Shown here: positions 55,601 through 64,000 of the stretch, piece after piece
Layout of the letters: each line of letters starts with the position of its first letter
How positions within the stretch are numbered: the first letter of the stretch is position 1
From: Zygnema cylindricum
Taxonomy: Eukaryota; Streptophyta; Zygnematophyceae; Zygnematales; Zygnemataceae
DNA length: 64,000 nucleotides
Assembly: GCA_037447655.1 (NCBI GenBank)
Contig: JBBHKE010001969.1
Span: 186,001-250,000 of the forward strand
Direction: 5' to 3'
Notes under the pieces: generated by a model
What the model was told of the DNA's origin: nothing
What the model saw: the letters and a program-made list of their open reading frames with translations, nothing else
Databases searched by the model: none
Made by a program: the position numbers and the translations under genes

Positions 55601-58600
55601 TGTCCCAACGCCACTAAACAACAATTTAGCCAAATCCCCAGGAGCACCAAAAGGGCCATCGCTCCAAATGTCAAAATCAAGTCCCAAAATGTCTGCTATA
55701 ACAGTTGAGTCATCTTTTCCTTTGACAACCGGGGTTGACGTTGTGCAAGTCAATTCGGTTAATGTCCCTCCCACTCCTCCACCTTCAGGACCATTCAGGG
55801 GCTTAACTGACGTGCCAACAAACTTGGTGTCATTGAATCTGAAAACACCATGCTTTTCCAACCTATGCCTGTCGACATCATCTTCTGTGAAAAGCTGTGT
55901 TGAAGCCTCTCCATTCACATCATTCTTGTGAATATCTTTGCAAACCGTCAATGTAGCAGCATGCTCTGATTCCGTTGCTTGCATGTCCACTATCCCGTCA
56001 TTGCCACCATTGTCTATCTCAGGAGCACCCAATAATCCATCAAGCTCGGTGGCAGGTGCAACAACCTGACCATCTACAAATGAATTTCCATCATCACTTT
56101 GAATAACTGATAATGAATCTTGCAAGGACCTATCTGCCCTAACAATCACCTCCCCAGAATTTGTCCCAGACACTTCTGGACAACCTATATCATCATCCTC
56201 TACAGAGCTGAAGGCTTCTCTTCCTAAGTCATCAGCAATCTCCAACCCATCTAAGGGTTCACCTGTAGACTTTTGGGATGCCACCTGTTGTTCTACTTGG
56301 TCATCACTAGTAGATTCTCCGCTTCTCAATGATTCCTTGCCTTTTTCTTCTCCTGTGGAACTAGATAGGGTGACAAACTTTGAAGATCTTACACCAGCTC
56401 TCAGCTCTGACTTCTCGGCTATTGTTCTCAGCTGGACATTATTGGAAACATGGAGGCCTCGAATAGCAGCAGCTGCGGCACTTCTGGCTGCACCGGCACT
56501 TGCAACAGCTGCAAAACTACTGGGCTTGGTTGTCTTTGTGACAGTCACAGTGTCACTCACCGGGGCATTGCCACTTCCATTGCCTTCTTCAACCTCAGGC
56601 TGGGACACTAAGTTGTCAGTTGCAGGAGAGATCTTGTTTAAATTTGAGCTTTCTTCATCTAATCCAGATGGGGTTGATAAAGACACACTATTTGGTAAGT
56701 CTGGCCATGCCGTAGAAGGAGAAGTTTGGATTGATTGAGAGGACCCTCCTGAAAGAATGCCACCCGTGCTCGACAGTGTTTCATTATTTGTCAAAGTTGG
56801 CGATCCTCCATTGACAGTTAACAACCCTTGAGGAATTCCATGTGCGACTACAACTTGCCTCGTCCGAATCTTAACCTGTTGTTGGGCTGCTAGTGAAGAA
56901 CCTTGCTTCATACTTGAATCTACAAAACCCTGCCGTATAGGGGGAGATGACCCCGGAGCCACGGAAACAGGAGCTGCTCCATCACTCAGGTGTCTACCAG
57001 TTGTAGAATTTGGGCTCGCAATTACTCCATTCGTCTGTCGGCCCATAGAAGACATTGGTGATGAGCTGCCTGGCGATGTGCTAAGGCTTAGAGCAGACAC
57101 AATTGGAGGTGGATGAGCACTTGCTTGAATGACCCGTCCACTCAATACTGCTGCACTGGGGCGATAAAGCCCCGGTGTTGCAGAATTTGGGGCAAGAGCC
57201 ATTCCGTTACTAGTTGTAGTGCCAGTCACCGTGGACCCTCCTGGAGATGGGCTTGGAATGGCTACTCCTGTAATTCGCAACTTTGTGGCAGGAACAATTG
57301 GGACCTTCATCTGAGCAGTCACTTTGGATGCTCCTGCCTTGGATCCCCTGAAAAAAAAACCACGTATGCATCAGACCAGCAAGAAAACAAGTCTATCTCT
57401 ATCTCTATCTTGAAAACAACCAGACTGCAAAGACCTCCAGGTCTTTCCATCTTATATAACCAAAAGAGTCAATGTAGCACGGTATTTCCTGAGAACCAAC
57501 CAGGACGAAGCAGGAGGTAGACCGCTGGTTCTTGGAGCAGTAACAGGCGTCGTAACTTTGGCTGAAAGCCCCAACTGAACTGAAGCCTGCAAAGGGGTTG
57601 GCTGTTGTGCATGAGAAGGCATGGCAGGAACATGGGAAACCTGCAAAACATCTCCAAAGAGCCATTCAACAAGGTGAAACTCATGTATATGCTTTCCCAA
57701 AAAAATAAACATTGTCTGGATAATCCGCAAGAATGAACATCAAACCAGCCGAAACAACAGGAATTGGGAACAGGAATATCCTCAAAATCTTGCACAAGAA
57801 ACCTTTGCAAAACGAATTTAAACTACACCGTGAATTGCTATTAGCGTCAATATTTTTTCGCCACTTTAATCAACTTTTCTCCCTGTACACATGTCCAATT
57901 TCTGTTTGGAGACCACCAATCAGAAGCTAAGATTCTTACCTTTCTATCTCAGCCGTCGCATTTAATAGTCTGACAAGTGTGCACAGAGAAACGATGTTTT
58001 AAGTGGAAAAGAAAACATTGATGCTAATAGCAATTCACGGTGTACCACAGTGAAGTCCTAACAAAACTTTTAGCAAAGTAGTTCCAATGCACAAGAGATC
58101 CTCGTACCGACAAAACAGTGGCTTCTGGAGGAGGAGGGAGGCCAGGTCCATTGCGCTTTGCCGGAGGATGAGTCAAGTCATGAAAGGTTTGGTGTTTGCT
58201 GCACATACTTACAACACAAAACCACAGGCTTGGCAATCAATACCAACTGTCAAATATCTGACAAAGCATGTGGTAAAAGACAAGACAAAACACATTATAA
58301 AAGTGCAACAAACTGAAAACAGACATGTAAGTTTCACCTCCCGTACTTGGCAAGCATTTCTTCTTTGGTAAAGCTGTCTTCCTGTGTGCCGATCTCATGC
58401 AGATAAAGACAGTCGGGATTGTTGCAGGTCTGCAGCAACAACAGCTCTGCATCGTCAATCACCACTTTTGACCAGACCAAGGTCCAAATGTACGAAAACC
58501 ATTGAAGACGCTGTATGTAGTTATCCCATACTCAAACCTTGACAATTAAGAAGTACAGCGAGATTGAGCACGCTTTCAAGAAGCCTGCAGCAAGGTCCAA

Positions 58601-60549
58601 CCACCTCTGCAAGGTGAAAATGAGACCTATTACTTTAGGGCACATTACCGCTGAAACTAATGGTGGAAGCCTACCACATTTTTCAGCCATGCATTGCAAT
58701 ACTTAGTTGTCCCGAAGCACGCCCTGCACGACAAAAGAAAACACAACAGACAATGCCTCTTATCAATAACCATTATCCAGGAAGTGCTTTAAGCAAAAGA
58801 AGACGAGCCAATCAACATAATAAACGAGCAGTGGCAAGCTGTTCAACGAGACCTGAAAGTGAAAGGGCACTGCAGAAATCCCTGAACCCTGGAATCAAAT
58901 AACTTACCTCAACTGTTTCCCTTCCAACATACATCCATCCACAGCCTGAATGCATTTCAGGGCATCTTCCTCCTTCACGAAAGTAACATATCTGCAAATT
59001 CAAACCCATTCATTCAGAATCCAATCAACACGTCAACATACGAATAGTTTTCACCACGTAGACAATCAAACTGTCAGCTTTGATAAACGAAGGAGGAACC
59101 TACACGCTTGCTGTAGGGCCGTTGCCAGAATGAGGCGAGTTGTGGGCAGAAGCTCGAGAAACTGCCGTCTTCATGATTTTGCCGTACTGCCCAAAATACT
59201 CCCGTCGCTCCAAAATCTAGGAACGCAAAATTAGGAAAAGAACGTGTCACTACAAATTAAGTTAGCAATGCTTGTTTGTTATGTTGCAAACATGGAAAAT
59301 AAACCACCAGCTTTGATTTCTCTTGGCAAACATTTGAGTGACCGCAAGTACTGGAAAGCTTCGGGAAGGTGATTGAAGCAAGGAAAATATGAATATTCAA
59401 AGAGGTGGAAATACCTTCAAACCAAACACAAAGTATAGACAAAGTATTACCTCATCGTCAGCAATATTTAGTGGCAATCCCACCACATACACCAGATTTC
59501 GCTGAACAACACGCACGTTGCTCAAATGCTTGCGACCATCAGTTGCACGAGGCTTCAATTTCTGTGCCTTCTGCTTCTTTTCATTGCCAATTTCATTCAA
59601 CCTGTCGCCAGACAATACCGTGCTCAAAATGCTTCAACCGAGACATTTATGGAGCTGCAATGGCTTTCTCAGAAGCAATTACAACTTTTAGCATCAAATG
59701 CATTAAAACTGAGCTGTCAAGCTATAGGGTTTGCTGTCAGGAGCCAGTGGGAAAAATGTCATGTAAGCGACAACATTGACAATGTCCACAGCCATCCAGC
59801 CAGCGCCATCTATATTGATATTGATCTGGGGACAACTGAAAGGCCAAAAACTTTCGCTGGCAAGAAAATGACGCTGTAAACAAATCATTTGCAATAGGAT
59901 AAAAACCTTGGAACGGACACTGCCTGTCTGGCGGCCAATGTGTGACTCCAAACACTTACTCTTCAGGATCGGGTGCAGCAGAAACAATTTTCTCTTTATC
60001 ATAAGGAGTCCGGCATGCAGGACATCTCCCCTCTGTGTTGTTTTTCCCAGCCAATTCCATGATTTGATGCCAACACCACAAGCATATCTGCAAATGGGCA
60101 TGAACTGTGAATTACTCAGAAAGGCACTTGACTATAACAGGCATAATCACGCATGGATATGTAGGGCCATGGGTCAAGATGCATACTGTGGAAAATTTCC
60201 AGAGAGAACACTTCCAAATGCAAACTGCATGATGAGACCCGGCAGAGGGAGTCTGTATTTAAAAAAGAGTGACAACTTCAACATATTCAAGAGGATGATG
60301 CATAGCCGCTGTAAAGTTTGCAGTCAAGCTTTTAAAAACCCTGCCAGCAGAAGGTTTGAAGAAAAATCTGAACTTAGGTTCTTTAGGAAATCTGAACTTT
60401 ACAGACACACATAACTTCAAATTTAAAACAAAATTGAAGAATCTCACCTGATACCCGCACTGACAAGGTTGGAATCGCCGGTCAGTGAGGTCCATCTCCT
60501 CCATACAGAGAGGACAAACATGTTCAGAATCATCGCTTCCACTTTCCAT
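48228..60549 (-). CDS. CNOT4: CCR4-NOT subunit 4 homologue (NOT4), RING E3 ligase, 16 coding exons
   Basis: Exons (minus): 60549-60448, 60087-59960, 59601-59451, 59216-59104, 58991-58908, 58723-58675, 58429-58338, 58198-58108, 57640-57501, 57347-55198, 55079-54954, 54619-53163, 51419-50436, 49610-49458, 49347-49276, 48362-48228. All borders are GT/AG and phases agree; the sum is 6027 nt, about 2008 residues. NOT4 proteins are E3 ubiquitin ligases of the CCR4-NOT deadenylase complex, acting on stalled ribosomes and other targets. Domains: RING 12-59, RRM about 112-190, C3H about 194-225, long Ser/Pro/Gln-rich region, plant-conserved DLEFVDPAIMAVGRG near 1120-1135, charged coiled-coil tail. It is longer than the ~1000 residues I expect for plants. 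The 5' border of exon 13 and membership of exons 13-16 are the least certain. Confidence 0.85.
48691..48903. mobile_element. Short TIR element (family A), 213 bp, in CNOT4 intron
   Basis: It starts TACACCGTGAATCGTAATTA and ends GCGCTAATTACGGTGTA. The inverted similarity extends about 75 bp inward (CATCTTTTCTCCGTACACAC type), so it could fold as a hairpin. The same family as 57824-58044. Confidence 0.85.
50436..51419 (-). CDS. CNOT4: CNOT4 exon 13: charged, coiled-coil-prone
   Basis: With acceptor GCTGCCAG at 51420 it continues in phase from exon 12 as QKEQKRKSLKVRRERETVEK. The rest is Lys/Glu/Ser-rich and open to donor GTGGGT after LSLLLQQRLEE. The acceptor is weak in pyrimidines, so another 5' border is possible. 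No family is recognised for this part. Confidence 0.6.
52498..52699. mobile_element. TIR element, 202 bp, in CNOT4 intron 12
   Basis: Ends TACACTGCCCATTCTTATTA and the complement of ATAACGATGGGCAATGTA. The termini differ at several bases and from the other families mainly at positions 8-12 (GCCCAT). No coding. Confidence 0.7.
53163..55079 (-). CDS. CNOT4: CNOT4 exons 11-12
   Basis: Exon 11 (126 bp) has the repeated PPGFSAP motif (TAPPGFSAP, SAPPGFSKP), typical of NOT4 C-terminal regions. Exon 12 (1457 bp) contains DLEFVDPAIMAVGRGVP, which matches the conserved DIEFMDPAILAVGKG of plant NOT4, then a Gln/Pro/Gly-rich region with QQVGQQGQQVGQLGQQVG, ending RAK at donor GTGAGG. Confidence 0.88.
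55198..57347 (-). CDS. CNOT4: CNOT4 exon 10, large low-complexity exon
   Basis: 2150 bp, 716 codons fully open after acceptor T(9)CAG. It is rich in Ser, Thr, Gly and Ala, with ARSAAAAAIRGLHVSNNVQL and LGLDFDIWSDGPFGAPGDLA; the latter lies before the FAKLL-type region where plant NOT4 proteins have DFDPWEESLR-like sequence. No known fold; probably disordered. Confidence 0.88.
57501..58198 (-). CDS. CNOT4: CNOT4 exons 8-9
   Basis: Exon 8 KHQTFHDLTHPPAKRNGPG and exon 9 VSHVPAMPSHAQQPTPLQAS are low-complexity Pro/Ser-rich. The donor of exon 9 is G|GTTGGT, unusual but in phase with exon 10 (join encodes SSWGSK). The intron between them contains a TIR element (57824-58044). Confidence 0.85.
57824..58044. 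mobile_element. Short TIR element (family A), 221 bp, in CNOT4 intron 8
   Basis: TACACCGTGAATTGCTATTA at the left and its exact complement at the right. 27 of the 28 terminal bases pair, and pairing continues inward (TCTCCCTGTACACATGTCC). TA at each outer end may be the target duplication. Splice sites are untouched. Confidence 0.9.
58338..58723 (-). CDS. CNOT4: CNOT4 exons 6-7: C3H zinc finger
   Basis: The 49-bp exon 6 (ACFGTTKYCNAWLKNV, donor GTAGGC) joins exon 7 (TCNNPDCLYLHEIGTQEDSF, TKEEMLAKYG). The Cys and His spacing is that of the CNOT4 CCCH finger, and GTTKYC...NPDCLYLHE is the family hallmark. Confidence 0.92.
58908..59601 (-). CDS. CNOT4: CNOT4 exons 3-5: linker and RRM
   Basis: LNEIGNEKKQKAQKLKPRA is the basic linker. 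RNLVYVVGLPLNIADDE (RNP2) runs into exon 4 ILERREYFGQYGKI, and exon 5 gives YVTFVKEEDALKCIQAVDG (RNP1 region). This is the RNA-recognition motif always following the RING in this family. Junction phases 0, 2 and 2 are consistent. Confidence 0.95.
59960..60549 (-). CDS. CNOT4: CNOT4 exons 1-2: C4C4 RING finger
   Basis: Exon 1 starts at ATG 60549 (MESGSDDSEHVCPLC); no upstream coding is seen. The zinc ligands are all cysteines: C12, C15, C29, C31, then from exon 2 C36, C39, C56, C59. This C4C4 pattern is peculiar to CNOT4-type RINGs and tells it from ordinary C3HC4 fingers. Exon 2 ends APDPEE at donor GTAAGT. Intron 1 is 360 bp. Confidence 0.95.
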
Positions 60550-61308
60550 CTTTTATTTTCTGCCAGTTACTTATCGACACACAACCCTAAGGTCCACTCT
60601 CGTCAAAATTACTCAGCCAGTTTACCTTGACCGAACAGGGGCAAAACATTCCTCAAATACGAGGTTGACAAAACAAACGTCTGGGAGATTTTTACAAATT
60701 GTCCCCCGGGTTGTTCAAACAGCATGTTGACAGTTGCATTTCGAATTAAATCCTCCTTCCCGGCTGCTGAAGCTCTCGGCAACTGATGTCACGGAAAAAA
60801 GGGGATGACGTCATATGGAAAGGCTGATGTCAGCAAACATCATGACGGAGGAAGTAGAACACGCAGCCATGAAGGGTATGTTGGCGACAGAGGAGTTTCA
60901 GCTAATCTGGCCAAGGGACTCAAATGTATGTCTAAAGAGTGACTCATGTAGGTAAAACTGCTCGCAAAGGTACAGAAGCACGGAAGTACAGTTACAAGTA
61001 CGGCAATTCGTACAATCTTCAGTGAAACGTCGTCTACCATTAGTTCTGCTCTGTGAGTGGTGGGAGGTGTGGGCACGCTGGAGGTACTAAAGCCGTCTGA
61101 TTGGTCGATCGGCCTTTCTAAGTGTGCCTACATATCCCGAAATTGACATACGCAGAATTTTGCAGAGAATACATCATAGTCCACTAAAAGATCAGTAACT
61201 TGTACAATTATTGTACCTTCTTGTACCTTTTATTGGCTTCTTCATTACATGAAAGACAGAACAACAGTAAATCGCAATTAGCCTTCATAAATATATGGCG
61301 ACTACAGT
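60550..61308. other. Upstream region of CNOT4
   Basis: The promoter and 5' leader of CNOT4 should lie here on the minus strand. I see no clear TATA box. CCATTGGC/CCAAT-type and TGACGTCA-like (about 60806-60813) words are present but not decisive. Confidence 0.35.
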
Positions 61309-61864
61309 ACACCGTCAATCGCTATTAGCCTATTCGAGTATATAACGCCAATTCGGTGCCCTTTTTTCAAAAAAAAAAACCCGAAATACAATCCATAATT
61401 TTATTTTTTCCATTATTCTAATTAGGTTTTTTTTTCAATTAGCGTTAATAAGGAAAGTACACTGCGATGGAAATAGTGTTGCGTACGGAAAGGGAATATC
61501 CGTACGAAATGGTACTTTTTGAATTACAAAGGCATAAAAAGACACTTAACATTATTGCGCACACATGTGAATGTGCACTAGAAGAAAGAGGCGCAAACTC
61601 ATCGACAAAAATCACGTTCTCATATGTTCGTCCGTCGACCGTGTGAACAGCACGACGGCGTACGAATTGTGAGATTTTGTACGGCTACACAGATTACAGT
61701 ATACATTGAAAGGGCGGGTATTTATTATTCAGGACAACCCAAATTACAGTTAGGGATTAATTAGTATATATATATATTTAAAAAAAAAATCCCGATTAGT
61801 GTTAATAACACTATTTTTTTTTTACGCTATGTATTCCTTTACTCTAATAGCGATTGACGGTGTA
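61309..61864. mobile_element. TIR element family B, 556 bp
   Basis: TACACCGTCAATCGCTATTA at the left; the right end CTAATAGCGATTGACGGTGTA is its exact inverse over the first 21 bases. The centre has AATAGTGTTGCGTACGGAAA and GACGGCGTACGA like the other family B copies. It is the best preserved member. No ORF. Confidence 0.9.
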
Positions 61865-63776
61865 GCGTAAGGTTTATTTTAGTGATAATAAATAAACTTC
61901 AAGCCCCAACGACATTGACGATTTTCAACACCTTAACAAATTCCCGTAAATTAAAAAGAATTGTTATTGACCCAATCCTATGTGTACGGCCGTGAACAAC
62001 CCTTACAAATGTAGTTTTATCAATAAGGGACGATGCATTGTTGCTTATCAAACCACAATTAAAACGATATACCTTTGTTATCTTTTGGTTGATGTTGTTC
62101 TTATGATTTTAAGTACTTGATGTTTAAAACTTGCTTACTGATAAAAGCACTTTAGAAAGTGTTTTCACAAGGGTTGGTTTTTTACCAAATAGTGCCCTAT
62201 ATACTTCAATGATCCTCCAAAAAATTAAATAATAATTTTGGTTCTAGTTTTGGTTTTAGTTTCGTGTTTTTTTAATACCCAATATTAAAAACAAAGTGCT
62301 CTATGTGATAAATACTATATTGCCATAACCCAAGTTGCGTATCCACCAATTTTGAAGATGTTCAATTCGTATGGTGATGATGTTGATCTAGTCAACCAAA
62401 AATAAATCTCACAAAAAAAAAAAAAAACAAACAAATTTAATGACATAAAACATCAGCAAAAAATGCAAAAGTAGTTTTCACCATAAAAAAACGACCTCTA
62501 AAGAAAAAAAATATAAAAAAAAAGTGATGTATAAAAATAAAACAAATTTGATGACATGGGTATTGAATAAAAAATTGTAGAAAAAAAATTGTGAATTTTA
62601 TGTGTTATGCAAACATGATCGAGGTGTCTTGCCAGTCTATCTAGATTGCTTCTACAATAATTTCTACAATTTGATGAGCATTTTCAAAGTTATTCCGAAA
62701 CAGTTGTGAATAATCTCAAAAATATTTGTACATCGACTCTGGAAAATCAATCATAAATCAATCTTGGTTTATCAATTAGTAGCACTACACTATCCATGAA
62801 AATTATAGTTAATAAAAATCAAATTGCGATTTTTGGCTGTCAAAAAATATAAAATACTGTTAAAACACTCATGAATAGAGTGGACTACAATCTCCCACGC
62901 CTTTCTACATTGAATTAGTATTTTCTTATTGTAATATAAAATTATCAATAATAAATATCTTACTAGAAACAATGGATCGTGTACTTTTCGCAAAATGACT
63001 AAAATAAATATGATCCAATTTATAATGATAGACTTGTATTTGCGGTTTGTGTTGTGGTGTATCAGATAAGGTTCTCAAGGTTAACCCATAGAGCTTTGAT
63101 CGTACATCAAATTGAAATGAACGGACCACAATTAGGTTGGTATGCCTTATTAAACAATTAAATTTATGCGTTTGAAATAATGGTTTCTTTGTTTATTTGA
63201 CAAGCTTAATATGTGTGTTTTACGCTACTTGCTTTTAAATCACACTTGATGACTTCTAAATTAGTACACATGGCTTCGTCCACTTAATTATTAAACTATA
63301 AATCAAAGTTCTTAATAAATACCATATTTTGAGACAACAAATCTTAATTTGAGAACATACAAATTTTATGTTTTGTTGTTTTTATTGCAACCTTTAAGAT
63401 CTAACTGTACTAACTTTACTTCGTGTTCATTGTGAAGGGCCAAAAAATATTACGCAGTATTTGCAGAATTGTTCACAGAAAAAAAAAAAACACATTTTTT
63501 TATACATGTTTCTCAAGTGATAGTATTTTGTGGAATCGATAATGCATATTATCACAACGTCAATGTTGAGGATTGTGGAGCTTACAACGAACCATTTTCT
63601 TTTTTGCTTTTCATAAATAAAACATAGACTGTTTAGAAGTTTCACAATTTTCGAATACATATTATTATAATCGTTAAACATGCAAATCACTTTAAAATAT
63701 AAGGGATTACACCACCAACATTAACCATATTAGTAGATTTATTGCATTGGCACGAAGGACATGTCCATAGAAATTA
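61865..63776. other. AT-rich intergenic DNA
   Basis: Poly-A and poly-T runs (for example 62415-62430, 63479-63490) and very low GC. No coding motif, RNA gene or repeat of the families above was recognised. Confidence 0.5.
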
Positions 63777-64000
63777 TGTGAGCTCCATTTCCCCATATAA
63801 TTCGCAAATCCAAAGAAGCTTATCTAGATAGTGCCGTCTCCAAGTTGATACAAACCCAAATGACTCACACCCTGACAGTCAGAACCCCAATACAGCTTCA
63901 CCCTTGTGAAAGAAGACAATATGTGTGCTCAGTTCCTCAACAGAGTGCAAAATTAGAATTTGAGTATTTGGACACATCCCCCACTTTGACTTTCCCTTAC
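63777..64000 (-). repeat. Copia-type LTR fragment running off the window
   Basis: TGTGAGCTCCATTTCCCC, CCAAAGAAGCTTATCTAGATAG and CACTTTGACTTTCCCTTA match the tail part of the LTRs at 6078 and 9243 in the same orientation. The rest is beyond the window. Confidence 0.75.

Overview
This is nuclear DNA from a green plant (streptophyte). The evidence is intron-rich coding sequence with GT/AG borders, a plant-type CCR4-NOT subunit 4 (NOT4) gene, and dense nested LTR retrotransposons. I cannot name the species. The mix of half-tRNA-primed Ty1/copia elements, chromodomain Ty3/gypsy, an R2-like non-LTR element with a C-terminal nuclease and an intron-bearing DDE transposase makes me think of a charophyte alga, bryophyte or lycophyte rather than a flowering plant. 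That is a guess.

Layout. From 1 to about 2.1 kb lie LTR and inverted-repeat fragments. From 2.1 to 11.3 kb lies a 5'-truncated chromovirus (Ty3/gypsy, + strand). A complete copia-type element (6078-10423, - strand) sits inside its coding region, flanked by a perfect 5-bp target duplication GGTGG. From 11.3 to 13.7 kb are tandem repeats and two adjacent copies of a ~0.5 kb terminal-inverted-repeat (TIR) element. From 14.0 to 14.9 kb is the tail of an R2-like non-LTR element. From 15.0 to 28.5 kb is a pile of minus-strand copia elements: two internally deleted relatives, then a longer decayed copy with an assembly gap. From 29.1 to 34.4 kb is a decayed DDE DNA transposon whose first intron contains a second ORF; a 5' piece of a second copy lies at 38.4-40.2 kb. 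Between them a solo LTR (35117-36351) sits inside a TIR element. An R2-like element (40268-44470) has inserted into one copy of a ~1.35 kb segmental duplication (40224-45812 and 47148-48525).

The only host gene I recognise is NOT4 (CNOT4), minus strand, 60549 to 48228. I could chain 16 coding exons in frame to a predicted protein of about 2008 residues: an all-cysteine RING, an RRM, a C3H finger, long low-complexity regions and a coiled-coil tail. Its introns carry three short TIR elements. Its putative last exon lies in the segmental duplication, so a second intact copy of that exon is at 45514-45648. From 61.3 kb to the end are another TIR element, AT-rich DNA and an LTR fragment.

The most interesting signal is in the copia lineage. 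The primer-binding sites match the anticodon arm of initiator tRNA-Met (half-tRNA priming, as in Drosophila copia) rather than the tRNA 3' end, and an ATG that can start gag lies inside that site. Also notable are conserved deletion derivatives, tRNA T-arm-like modules in the LTRs, and a transposase gene with another ORF in its intron.
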